Shown here one piece after another: positions 11,644 to 22,062 of a DNA stretch of 64,000 nucleotides. The notes beneath the pieces were generated by a model, which saw only the letters and a list, made by a program, of their open reading frames with translations, had not been told where the DNA came from and searched no databases. The DNA is from Malurus cyaneus samueli. Lineage: Eukaryota; Chordata; Aves; Passeriformes; Maluridae. Made by a program: the position numbers and the translations under genes. The number at the start of each line of letters is the position of its first letter. Position 1 is the stretch's first letter. The stretch spans positions 24,512,329 to 24,576,328 of the forward strand of contig CM019214.1 of NCBI GenBank assembly GCA_009741485.1, read 5' to 3'.

Positions 11644-14050
11644 GTGAGATCTGCACACTTGAACCGTTATGGAGTGATTTGCCGTCATCAACAAATGTGT
11701 TGTTTAAAGTTTAAAAGCAATTAAATAGAGGGTTACAATTATGTTTTTACATCTTTACCTTCTCTGGAGGTCAAGATGCTGGAGAGAACTGTGATGGTGT
11801 GTGACATCAACTCGGATAAATCACTAAGAAACCTCGTAATACATACAGATTGATACATGTGCTTTGAGAGAGGCAGCTTGCTGTTTATTCCAAATCAATA
11901 GGGGCTTGTGGAGCCTTAGGGAAAACAAAAGAATTTGATTGTACTCAACCCGTCTCACTGTAGTTCCTCCAAACTGTGATGCACTTCTTGGTTTTAGTTA
12001 TTGAGGATTTATTTTGATATAAACACACCTGTTTGCTAGAGGATCTGCCACTAAGTGTCCATAGACTGGGAGAGATTTGCTCAAGATGCGCAGTTTTTAA
12101 TATGTTTTTGTATGAACCTATCATTTGTATAAAGTAAGCACTGAAATTAAAATGACACACTTCAAAGGGCCTTGCTTAGGGATGGATTGGCCTCAGCAGT
12201 GGCTGTGAGTCTTTTCCCTCTCCTGGTCATGCTCTGACCACCTCCTTCTACCAGCCCCAGCCAGAACAGGTTTGGATAGGGGGCAAATGTGGATCCTCCC
12301 CACCCTGGCCTCTCCTGCAGCCAGAGAGCATCTGCAAGGCCTTTGCTCAGCCCAACCAAGAGCTTTTGGCAGGTGCAGGATGGGGATTGTACCTTGCCCA
12401 GGGAGCACCATCACACCTCTTACTGTAACAGGGCCACAGCCAAACATCCAGTGTCATCATTTTCTGTATGTGACAGGGCTTTCTGGGCAGTGTCCTTGCT
12501 CTGTTTGTGCTGCTTGAAGCCTGGCCCTGCTTCTTCCTTGCTCTGCTTTGTATCCCTGCTGGGGAAATGAAATCCTTGTGGTTGATCTGCTTCATGCTCC
12601 CCCTCATCCCACCAATTTCCCCAAAATGCAGTGAAGCCCCAGGCTGTGGGTGTGGGAGGCAGTGGTTGTTGCAGTGCTGACCCATCTTCCAGAGCCTGGT
12701 GCCAAAGAGCCCCTGCAGAGGATCTGCTTTTAGGAATTGGACCATTGCTTACAGTGTTGGGTTTGGAAGGGAATAGGGATTTATCCTATGGATTTGGTAG
12801 GGTCTTGGCAGTTTAAAGTAGACTGGGATTGTGTGTTTGGCATTATTCATAATGTGCTGACATCCTGATCAGAACCTCTGATAATATTTTTAGATTTCTT
12901 TTTTCAGAAATTGCAGAACTGGTTTTTTTTTTTAATGTTTAAACCCTCTTTTCCTTATAATTCAAAGTCTTTTAATAACTGCATCCCTTCTAATACAAAT
13001 GATTGATGGTCTTATGTTGGTAACATTTTCTATCACTCATAGCAGTCTCTTCTTGTGAGTCAGGCTGCTTACTACAGTGTTTTGTTTCCTTTTTATAATT
13101 TTCTTTCCTATATGTCATTAAATGTTTCCAAAACACAGTAGTGAAGATAATCTAGCCCAATAAAATATGTGATAATAAAATTTGGTCTCTGGTTTTGTCT
13201 GTGATGCTGAAAAAATCTTTCTCAAGTCAATTCAGCTTTCTGAATCTTAGCTTTCTCATTCATCAAATATGGCAGTAATAGTTATATCTCTTGTAAAACA
13301 CATCTAATAATAAAATACACTGAAGAAGATACATTTATATTTATAATTTAAATCAGCTCTCAGGTGGTAAAACTACTTCTCATTGCAAAAGAAAGGATGT
13401 CTTAATTTGTAATAATGAAAACACTTCTTACCACTGAAGTAATAAAAATCCAAGACTCGGCTTTAGCTAGAAAACCCAGACTATTTCTTTGATGTAACTT
13501 ACCAAGAGAAATAGCTGGCCTTCTATACTTCCAACATGTTAATTTTGCATGGATAATTTAATGTATTTGTATTTCAAAACTATATTCAGCGTCGTTACAT
13601 GTCAAAGAGGAGGGGAGAAAGAAGAGGCTCCACACCAGATGTGTGAGGCAGTAAGCTGGGATGCAAGTGATTGATTATTGATTCTTTCCAACTGAGCATA
13701 GTAAAAAATAAATCTTGCTCTCTTTTTAATGCTTTTGGGTCAACTGGGGGCTAGTGTATGTGCTTGTATCCCTCCCTCCACCTCCACCCAATGCACACTG
13801 AGCTTTACAACCCAGTTCTGAAGAGCCTGTCATCCAGATGAAGGGAAAACACCATTTCATTCATTCGTATTGTTCCTTTTTCAAAGTCAGAAACCTGAGA
13901 GGCTATTACCAAATTTGAATTAAGCTCTGTACCTCTTTAAATGTTGAAATCTTAACCAGCTGTCAACAATTTATGTGTCACAAGTGTTCTCCAGCCTAAT
14001 GATGGGACACATATGGCCTGACTTAAGGTTGCTGTGCTTTTTCCTTTCAG
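11644..14050 (+). other. REPS2: REPS2 intron (2.4 kb)
   Basis: Donor GTGAGA, acceptor TTCCTTTCAG. AT-rich, with no repeat family or exon recognised. A more GC-rich stretch at about 12180-12760 opens several overlapping frames on both strands, none with family resemblance. Confidence 0.85.
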
Positions 14051-14196
14051 GAGGTTGTTCTTGCTCAGCCACCCTCCAAACCCGCCCGCAGGAAGCTCCG
14101 GACAGAGGCACAAGGGCTGGACACCCCCGAGCTCTCTCCCACTATCAATGTGACTTCTTCCTTGCCAGCAGTCAAACCTCACCTCCCAGTGCAAAA
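14051..14196 (+). CDS. REPS2: REPS2 exon: basic linker before the coiled coil
   Basis: A 146-nt exon after TTCCTTTCAG. It starts in phase 0 (EVVLAQPPSKPARRKLR), runs through a variable Ser/Thr/Pro stretch, and ends LPVQ plus two bases (AA) of a lysine codon. The donor is GTAAAA at 14197. The next exon supplies the final A, giving VQK-QSSKQK as in the human protein. QPPSKP and the following basic cluster (ARRKLR) match human REPS2 as recalled. The middle (about 20 residues) is clearly more divergent, typical of a disordered linker. The correct frame is shorter than 60 codons and overlaps a longer shadow frame, so an ORF-length filter would miss this exon. Confidence 0.93.
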
Positions 14197-16357
14197 GTAA
14201 AAACCTGCACCAAGCATGCCAAACTGCACCATGAGATCAGATGTAGCAGGGTTTGCTCTTTGCATAATTTTATGCTTAATAGTTCTGTTTCTGAGAATGC
14301 TTCATGAGATACAGATCTCTGAAATCTGCATCCATCTTCTCAAATGCAGAATAAGCCTGTAGTGACTGTCAGTGGTATCTGATAGATAGATAAACTCTTC
14401 AAAGGCATCTGTTTCTGTACCTGGCAGACATGGCTCAAGAGCAAGCCTAGCTGTTCAACCATCTTTAACTCCAACATCTCTATCACAACCCCTTTATATG
14501 TGAGAGTGTGTGTTTTTGCCCTGCATATGTCTTCTGGAATTTTGCACCTTCCTGTGAATGGATATGACCAAATAAATACCCAGGAAGCTGAGTCATGAAA
14601 TACTTGGTCTTGGCCATATCCTTGTGATATTTCTCCATTGCCAGGCATGTTGGAAACAGGCTTGCCACTGGTGTGAGTTGAGCCACAGACCACTTGTGAT
14701 AATCCGATAATGGCCGAACCCAACGTGTTGTTTGCTGTCATAAATACAGCTGTCAAAGCTGTCAGCAGCAAAGACTTGTAGGGATTTCACTCTCTGTGTA
14801 TTTAATAGCAGTGGAGAAGGGGCTGTGCAAATGGTAAGAGAAGGCACCTGAAACCCTGTTGGGTCTGTACATCTCCCTCAGCTGAAGCAGTGTGCAAACA
14901 TTACACCCCACCATCACCCAGGGCCTTGCTAAGACATCTGATTCAGTCTGGAACAAAATCAAGCTGCCCAAATCAGTTGAGCGTTTCTTGGCAAACTGCT
15001 TATCAGTAGACTGAATCTGTGCTGCATAATTGGAGATTTGAATAAGTAACAAGACTCCTAGGATGCTCTTAAAGTACTATTTTGTGCTTTGGGAGTGCGT
15101 ATCCCATAGTGGCTCAAAGATAACAGCATTTGTTAACATCTCAATCCTGTCTTGTCTGTGTCTTTCCTAAAATGTTAAAATGGCCACAACATATATTGCC
15201 CTGCTTTTATTTTTTTTTCCTATCATTTATTACTTTATAGCCTATGGAGAGTCATTTGCAGCAAATGTGAAGCAGAAAACTGACAGCTCACTGGAAGATA
15301 ACAGCATAAAATCCTGTTGCTGTGCTGTGAGAAGGAGTCTATTGCAAAAATCAGTGCCATCAGCTCTGTTAAGAGAGAAGAGCTAATGGGGACTGTGTGC
15401 CACTGGACCATATTTAAAAAGGGCATCTGTTTTAGATCAAATCTAGCATTGAAGAGCTCACATTGCCTCAGTAAAATTTTAAAATAGTAAATATAGAAAT
15501 AAATAAAATAAAAAATAGAAAATAAATATAAAGGAAGAAATAGAAAATAAAATAGGAAATAGAAAGTAGTAAAATTTTAAAACAATCTGTTTGGAAAGGG
15601 ATTTGGATATTCAGTCAGTATTTTCTGTATTTTCTTTCCCTTTTTCTGTTGTTATCTGTCTTGCTTTGAATAGGTTGGTCCTTATGTACAGAGCTGTCTC
15701 ATTTTATACCTGTCTGCATAGCTGTCATTTCTTCCAGATCAGTTACCGCAGGCTATGAAGTAATAAAAAAAAAAATAAAATCAGTTCCTAAAGTGAAAAA
15801 GATACATCCTTTATTTTAGCAGCAAAGGAGCTGAGGGAAGTCCATCAGTCACCTTCTTGTTTGTGGTGTCAGATGATTTTGGTGGAAATGCCTGCTCTCA
15901 ATAAAAGAACTATTAATTTTTGAAATAAAGAAACATCAGAATCATCAGGGCCCCCAAAAATCTAAGATGGCATTTTCATGCCAATGTCCTTTCTTTCTGT
16001 ATAGAAAGATTATTGTATTGACTCTTAAGACTCTGCAAGTGTCTGAAAACAGCTAATGCAAAGATGCTACAGTAAGCACAGCTATCCAGGGATTGTTCTT
16101 AAGCTCAATGAGAATACAGGGATTTTGAAATAATTGAGACAGCGTAAAATATTTCTGTCATTCTGGTTAACAAGTTGCAAATACTCCACCTGATTTAGCC
16201 ATCTCATTTTAGTGTTACATTTTTCTTTTCTTAAATCTCTAGTTTGTACCTTGTCTTTGAAGTGTAGCCCGGGGTGCAGAGTTACACAAAATGGGTGGCT
16301 GCTCTCCTGGCATCAGGTGCTCTTAATTGAAATGTTTTGTATTTATCTGTCTGGCAG
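14197..16357 (+). other. REPS2: REPS2 intron (2.2 kb)
   Basis: Donor GTAAAA, acceptor CTGTCTGGCAG. It holds an A-rich, C-free insert between 15-bp direct repeats (15470-15582). Antisense frames over 14340-15052 are open in several registers but resemble no family I know. The sequence is otherwise AT-rich and unremarkable. Confidence 0.85.
15470..15582. repeat. A-rich C-free insert flanked by 15-bp direct repeats
   Basis: The 15-mer AGTAAAATTTTAAAA occurs at 15470-15484 and again at 15568-15582. The 83 bases between contain A, T and a few G but no C, built of AAATA/GAAATA-like units. Perfect direct repeats around an A-rich core look like a target-site duplication around a tail-only retroposition. 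A repeat expansion with coincidental edges is the alternative. Confidence 0.8.
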
Positions 16358-16463
16358 ACAGTCTTCCAAGCAGAAAAGGGCTATTCAGACTGCCATACGA
16401 AAAAACAAAGAAGCCAATGCTGTGCTCGCCAGGTTGAACAGTGAGCTCCAGCAGCAGCTGAAG
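16358..16463 (+). CDS. REPS2: REPS2 exon: C-terminal coiled coil, first part
   Basis: A 106-nt exon. Its first base completes the lysine codon split by the intron, then 35 codons follow to the donor GTAAGG at 16464. Residues run [17 protein letters not shown], then [18 protein letters not shown]. The hydrophobic spacing (I, A, I, A, V, L, L, L, L) fits heptads of an amphipathic helix. This is the most conserved part seen here and is nearly identical to the human protein as I recall it. The C-terminal region of POB1 mediates binding to RalBP1, so this helix is the likely interaction surface. If the intron were retained, the frame would run on to a stop after 16556 and give a different tail. 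Confidence 0.95.
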
Positions 16464-17026
16464 GTAAGGAATGCCCTGAAAATCAGTGATGAAGCTCCCT
16501 GCAGTTACACGTCACCTCCAGCAGTATTGAAATCAGAGCAAAATATGGGACAGTAATTGAAATAAGCACAGAGATGAAAGCTTTTAATGACAGCACATTG
16601 CCGTCATTCCTTGGGTGAGGACTGACTTGCTTCCATCTTCAGCAGGGCAGTGCTGTTACCTGTGTTTTACAGCAGGAAAAGAGACACGTTTGCCTGAGTT
16701 TGCACAAGCGTAGAAAACTGAACTTTGTCCTTCAAGTTGTATTGCTGCCTGGAAGCTTTCTGCCAGAGCAGAGCTCTGTTGTTTTTATGGGGACCAGAAG
16801 GGTCAGGCACCTCTTACACTAAAGCTTAGGGGAGTTCTCCCAGGCTGGGGCTCTGAGCCTGCCCAAATGGGGCACACTGGAGGAGCTGTGGTCCAGCCCA
16901 GCTCCCTCTGGCAGGGAGCCCTTTCATGGGAGGTCAGCAGGAACTGGCTGGTCCATGTGCCTGGCTGCCCTTCACTGGAGCAGGCTGGTTCATCCCAAAA
17001 GTTGTAACACACCTCTCATCCTGCAG
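16464..17026 (+). other. REPS2: REPS2 last intron (563 bp)
   Basis: Short final intron with donor GTAAGG and acceptor CATCCTGCAG. It is more GC-rich than the upstream introns. No repeat or regulatory element recognised. Confidence 0.88.
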
Positions 17027-17095
17027 GAGGTTCACAAGGAACGAATTGCCTTGGAAACACAGCTGGAGCAGCTACGTCCTGTCACCGTCTTGTGA
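17027..17095 (+). CDS. REPS2: REPS2 terminal coding exon and stop
   Basis: Coding part of the last exon: 22 codons after the acceptor CATCCTGCAG, then TGA at 17093-17095. It reads EVHKERIALETQLEQL and then RPVTVL, continuing the coiled-coil heptads and ending as the human REPS2 terminus does. The last three residues TVL fit the class I PDZ ligand pattern (S/T-x-hydrophobic at the carboxyl end). I know of no firmly established PDZ partner, so that is inference. The stop is followed directly by non-coding sequence; exon and 3' UTR are continuous. Confidence 0.95.
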   Translation, partial: EVHKERIALETQLEQLRPVTVL

Positions 17096-19464
17096 CCTCC
17101 TGCATGGCCGTGCATGAGCAGGAGCAGAGCAGTGTCCAGCAGCCTCGCAAAGAGAGGGGTTCTGTGCAGCTGAGCAGGGTCTCTGCCAGGACAGTGGGGA
17201 GGAATTGCCTTGCTGGGGCTCTCTTCACCCCATTACGCACATTTTGCCTTTGCAGGTGAGGAAGGTACAGAAAACAAATACATGACTGTGGAATATTTCT
17301 GAGTGGGGGATGCTTTGCCTTCTTTCCTCCCCCTTGCCAGCCTAATGTGTAAATGCAGTTTATCACTGAAATGAGTAACCTGAGAGTATTTTATTTATGT
17401 AAAGAATTCCTGATTTGTATGTGCTTTGGCAGCACCTCCTGCCCCGATCATTAAGAGGTACAGCATTCCTGAATTCTTGCTTAAATTGAAAACTCATCCT
17501 CTGAGATGTGCTTCTGGATGTTACTGATTCCTGTAGGATTGTATCATTGTAGAGTACCTGTGGATTTAACATGCCATAGGAATAGAACTTGCAAGATGTA
17601 CAGAATCTTTATCCTCAATCACATGTCAAATAATTATTTTCTTAGTACTGTTTATTATGCAATCACGGATGTATTTTAATGTTAGAGAACTTGTATTTTA
17701 TTAGTTCAAATCATATAAGAGAACAGTAAAATATACTAAAATATAATTATTTTGGAAATTAGGAAAAAAAAAATTGTTTTTGAGCTACAGCTGTTTCTAA
17801 TCACCAGTATTTGAGCACTTGCTTGTAACTACCAGTGTCTGCATTTTTTTAGCATGTTTGAGATGGCTGGTGTATAGCTTTTCTTTCTTTAACCAAGTGT
17901 AATTCTAACAAGAGGTTAAAAATGCATTCAGGGCATTTTTATAAAAGCTATTCTTTGTACATTTGTGTTAGTCTGCTTTGTTGTCTTTATAGCTGCTGAT
18001 TTGTTTTAAGGATGTGTACAAGGACTGTACTTCCAGAAAAAGAAAGATAGCGAAAGTGCTATGTGTGAGGCTATAAAATGTGAGATGGAAGTAATTGCCC
18101 TTTACAGCAGGCTTTTGTTAAGGTTCCTTTGCACATCAGTGGAGATGCTGCTGATAGGAGAAAGCTGCTATGTTTTCCATGCACAAAATGAAGAAGCAAA
18201 GCTTAATCTTTAACCTGCATTTCATCCAGGGCCACCTGAATCTCGTGGGGATTTTTCCATGGATGCAGTGGTCGGTGGCTTTGGTCTCAGTTCTTGCAAG
18301 CAGTGGAAGCTGGTTGACTAATGTTGCTTTATTTCTTGGGGCATAAGTCTTGGATTGGATGATTCCAGACAAATAACCTCACTGCAAGGGGGTGTCACCC
18401 ACCTGTTGTCCACCTTAAACGTGACACTGCACGTGATTTAAGTGTTTGCCTTGCAGAAACAGCACAGCACTTCTGTCACCTTGTGGGTGTGATGCTTCCT
18501 CCCTGTAGCTGTAGGATGGCCCTGGGGCTGAGAGGAAGGAGAAGCAGGTTTGAAGCAGCTGGGGAACCTCTCCTTGGGGTATGTCATGGAATGGCTGCGG
18601 TGGAATATCAGAGGGCACCAGAGCAGCCTAAAGTTTTGTCAAGAGATAAGAAAGGAATCACTGGGAATGTTTAAAGTGATAAGGAAACAGTCTACTTGTG
18701 CTGAAAGGAGTGTGGATGGGGGACACAAATCCAGAAGTCTGCAGGTGAAAATATGCATTTGCACAATTGTTACTGAAAATCTGTTTTTGTGATACACAAG
18801 TTTTGATTCAGTTAAAGATCACTGTGTCAACAAGCAATGACTGTTTTTCTGGATTTGGGACTTCTCTCATGTGATGGTTGCATAGCTGAGGTCAGATGGT
18901 CATTCCTGGTCAGTGACAAAATGTGAGGAATGCAAGCTTTTCTGGGAAGCTGCAAAAGAGCCACTGCCCTCTTGCTAATAGTGGTATTGTTGAGAATTTA
19001 TCATCATTTATTTCATTTGTTCATAATACTACTGAGTCATTCCTGAGATGTAATGAGGTTAAGTGCTCGCTCTCTTTGCTTTTCAGTTCGTACATTGTCA
19101 TTTGGTTAATAAGCCCTTACTATTTCATAGGAAATAATCATATGGCACACTTGTTTCTTCTTTTGTGGGTGATTTTTTAATGAAAGCTTTTTAAATTATT
19201 ACAAAGAAGTGTGCACATTGCATTTTTAAGGCAGTGGAGGAATTTTTTCATGTTTCATAGGGGCTTCCTTAGAAATAATCTCCCACTTGAGTTATTCATG
19301 GAATAGATGCTATTCAAGGAAAGAGTGGAAGAGTGCCTTATACTGTCTATTTTAAATGTCTCTCTTCTAAAATCCAGGAGGTTTTTCATTCACTGGAAAT
19401 TAAGATACTTGCTTAGCCAACAATGAAATACTTGCTTGGCTGTTACTTTACCACTGGATTAGTA

Positions 19465-19470
19465 AATAAA
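19465..19470 (+). terminator. candidate upstream poly(A) signal AATAAA
   Basis: A canonical hexamer in the inferred REPS2 3' UTR. Use would give a 3' UTR of about 2.4 kb that excludes the CR1 copy. Downstream GU-richness is weak. Confidence 0.3.
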
Positions 19471-20568
19471 AGTAATGAACAATCCCTGCATTTTTAGCGT
19501 TGCAATCAAATACTCCACTCAGTTTCAATGATTAGAATGAGAGTTGATTTGTATTCCTTTTGGTGAAATGTCAGCTGTGATGATGATACACCACTTCACA
19601 CATCAGAAAAATGAAATATTCAAGGAGAGGTGTAGATGTGTTATACATATGATGCAGAAGGTTACTCTTCTGTGTGTCCCAATGGTTAAGCATTTATGAT
19701 AGCCCACACAAAATGAAAAAGTGTGTCTGTTCTTGGGAAGCTGTTAGCATTTTGAGGAGAGGAGAAGGCATCATGAAGCTATGCAAGTGGTTCTGGCCGT
19801 GGCTCCATGCAGCCATGCTCATGGCTACTGTTAACAGGCCCTGGCTGTCCAAATTCACATCTAAATCCAGTATTACAGATCATCTTCAAAATTATTTTTT
19901 CCTTTAGAAAAATATGGATGTAGCAAAATCATAAATTTTTTGCAGAAACCTTTGCTTCCTCAGACTTTGGATGGGAGACTCTCCTATATCCAAAACCATT
20001 TGGTCAGAAAGGGAGACCTCCAAGCTTTGATGTTCAGGGGACTTCCTTGAGCTACAGGTGAGTGATCAGCTTTAGGCTCCTGACATGTGTGACCCAGAGC
20101 AGCAACTGAGGTCTGCCTGCCCCACCTTCCAGCCTGACCAAAGAGCGGGATCAGTTTCCTATGCATGAATTCTCGTGTCCTTGGTTCTGTAGGTACTTGG
20201 GCAGAGCACAACATGCCCAGCAAGAGAGCATAAATAGGAACAGGAGCTGGAGCACAGCCTCCTTGCATCTGAGAGGATGTGCTGACCATGAGCCTTTTCA
20301 AGTCTTCAATGGGCAATTAAATATTTTTGTCTGCAGAACAGGGCTCGGCAGAGCAGATAAGGATCTTCCTCAGTGTAGGTATAAGTGTGCACTCACGAGT
20401 CTTCCTTTTGTTAATGCATTTCTTTATGGGTCTGTTAACATTCATATTACTTGATACCTGTATTTGTTTCGATCTGTGGTAATTCCGTGGTGAGAAAAGA
20501 AAAATGCCCAGCTAAGTGTAGTGACTTGTTGCCTTTGTAGATAAGCCATTTTTATTTGAACCTTTCAA

Positions 20569-20574
20569 AATAAA
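20569..20574 (+). terminator. candidate upstream poly(A) signal AATAAA
   Basis: A canonical hexamer upstream of the CR1 insertion. An isoform ending here would exclude the repeat. No strong GU-rich element follows. Confidence 0.3.
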
Positions 20575-20946
20575 TAATGACCTGGTAATTAAGCAAGGCA
20601 AACAGTTTCCTTTTCTGAGGCATTCCTTTGTTAAACAAACTACCTGTGAACACACGTTCATCCTTAAGGATCAATGTCCTTTTCCTAGTTATTAATTTTA
20701 TACTAGGATGCAGTAGAAACATTACCAGCACTTTCCAGAAAAGTCCTCATTCGCTCTTCCAGAGAGTTTTGGTGATGTAATGAAAGTGTAAGTGATTAGT
20801 CAATGTAGCCTTGTTTCTGTAAACGGTTGGATATCCTGTTAAAGTCAAAGTGTTATCTTCAGACTGCATGGCAGTAGTTGTGCTGCTGAGAATCCACATC
20901 AGGGAGAGGAACTCATTTGGCCATCTTCCAGACAGTTCCAGCATGA

Positions 20947-21375
20947 CAGATGATCAGAGGGCTGGAACACCTCTCCTCTGAAGACAGGCTGAGTTCAGGT
21001 TGCTCAGCCTGGAGAAGAGAAGGCTCTGGGGCAACCCTATAGCACCTTCTGTACCTAAAGTGGCTACAGGAGATCTGGAGACGGATTTTTTATGAGGGCA
21101 TGTAGAGATAGGACAAGGGGGAACAGCTTCAAACAGAAAGAAGTCGGGTTTGGATTAGATACAAGGAAGAAACTCTTTGTTGTGAAGGTGGTGAGACACT
21201 GGAACGGGTTGCCAGAGAAATTGTGACTGTCCCATCCCTGGAAGTGTTCAGGGCCGGGTTGGATGGGGCTTTGAGCAGCCTGGTCTAGTGAAAGGTGTCC
21301 CTGTCCACAGCAGGGAGGGTTGGAACTAGGTGACCTTCACGGTCCCTTCCAGTCCAAACCAGTCTCTGATTCCAC
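20947..21375 (+). mobile_element. CR1 LINE, 5'-truncated 3' end
   Basis: About 430 bases match the terminal part of avian CR1 by recall: the GATGATCAGAGGGCTGGA motif at the start, then CAGCCTGGAGAAGAGAAGGCT, a GGAAGAAACTCTTTGTTGTGA segment, CCATCCCTGGAAGTGTTCA, and a final GGTCCCTTCCAGTCCAAACC followed by CTCTGATTCCA. It lies in the same orientation as REPS2, inside its inferred 3' UTR. The preservation suggests a relatively young insertion compared with the 61.5 kb copy. Confidence 0.95.
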
Positions 21376-22032
21376 AACACTGGCAAGGCTGCATGGAGTG
21401 ATGAGGCTTTGTGTGGTAAAATGGCCACAAAGGGATGGTTGGGATTTGGAACAGCTCATGGGAAACATTTAGAATGGGCACAATGTGAAAGTTGCCTGTT
21501 TGTGATACATAGGTTGCTTTCCTCCCAGCTGAGCTTCCAAATCAAGAGGAAGAGATCCGGTAAAAGTTGCTAGCTGGGAAATGAGGGATGTCCATCTTCA
21601 GCATACACAGTCCTTGATAAGAAAATAGGTGGGTTCATGAAGCCACATATTTTATTGACTAAAGAGTAAAATATTTTTTTCAGGAAAAAAAAGTAAATCT
21701 TAGTCATTTAGTATCTTTGAAAAAAGATGATGTATTTTGAAGCTTTTTTCAGCTATCTTGATATGTGCTATGGACATATGCATTATGTTTTATTCTGTTA
21801 CTGATTTTTTGATATGAAAAGGTTGTATTGCAAGCATTATTGTTGTTAATCTAAAAAAAATACCCCAAGGCTGTTATATATTTGAATTTAACTTATAAAT
21901 TAGATAGCCAGATTTAAGTAATTTGTTTTCACAGCTGCAGACCATCCCCGTGGTAAGCTGCAAAATGTATAGTATTCTATACTATGCCCATCTAATTTTG
22001 GAAAATGTATGTGATATGAAGCTGGGTGCTAC

Positions 22033-22043
22033 ATTAAAATAAA
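22033..22043 (+). terminator. REPS2: likely main REPS2 poly(A) signal (ATTAAA overlapping AATAAA)
   Basis: ATTAAA (22033-22038) overlaps AATAAA (22038-22043). About 20-40 bases later comes a T/G-rich stretch (around 22066-22086, GCTTTTGTGGTTTATTT), the expected layout of signal, cleavage site and downstream element. This is the best candidate 3' end of REPS2 in the window. Confidence 0.6.
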
Positions 22044-22062
22044 AGCGTCCAATGAGTTCAAA

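Larger units (their letters stand above)
1..22062 (+). other. REPS2: REPS2 gene, 3' portion (last five exons and 3' UTR)
   Basis: This is the 3' part of the gene for RalBP1-associated Eps domain protein 2 (POB1), a cytoplasmic adaptor. The family links the Ral effector RalBP1 to EH-domain endocytic machinery and growth-factor receptor internalisation. Five exons on the + strand splice with GT/AG sites and compatible phases into 155 in-frame residues that match, by recall, the end of human REPS2: a PPPPPALPPRP motif, a linker containing SEAEL, a QPPSKP segment, a basic coiled coil ([18 protein letters not shown]) and the terminus LRPVTVL. The paralogue REPS1 shares the coiled coil. The linker and proline-rich segment fit REPS2 better as I remember both. 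The EH domains and promoter lie upstream of position 1. The 3' boundary is inferred from poly(A) signals. Confidence 0.93.
17096..22062 (+). other. REPS2: REPS2 3' UTR (inferred extent)
   Basis: About 5 kb of sequence follows the stop with no convincing open frame, rich in A/T and T tracts. A multi-kilobase 3' UTR is usual for this gene in mammals. The end is placed at the strongest poly(A) signal pair (22033-22043). Earlier candidate signals at 19465-19470, 20316-20321 and 20569-20574 could give shorter isoforms. A CR1 copy (20947-21375) lies within. A small 7-bp hairpin (21969-21985) lies about 50 bases before the signals. The extent is inferred and not shown by transcript data. Confidence 0.6.

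Noticed and set aside
14340..15052. Antisense frames in a REPS2 intron, considered as an old retroelement or retrocopy
   Set aside because: No catalytic motif, no terminal repeats and no known protein resemblance.
763..17095. Assignment to the paralogue REPS1 instead of REPS2
   Set aside because: The coiled coil would fit both. The proline-rich motif, the SEAEL linker and the QPPSKP exon match human REPS2 as I recall it. An alignment would settle it.
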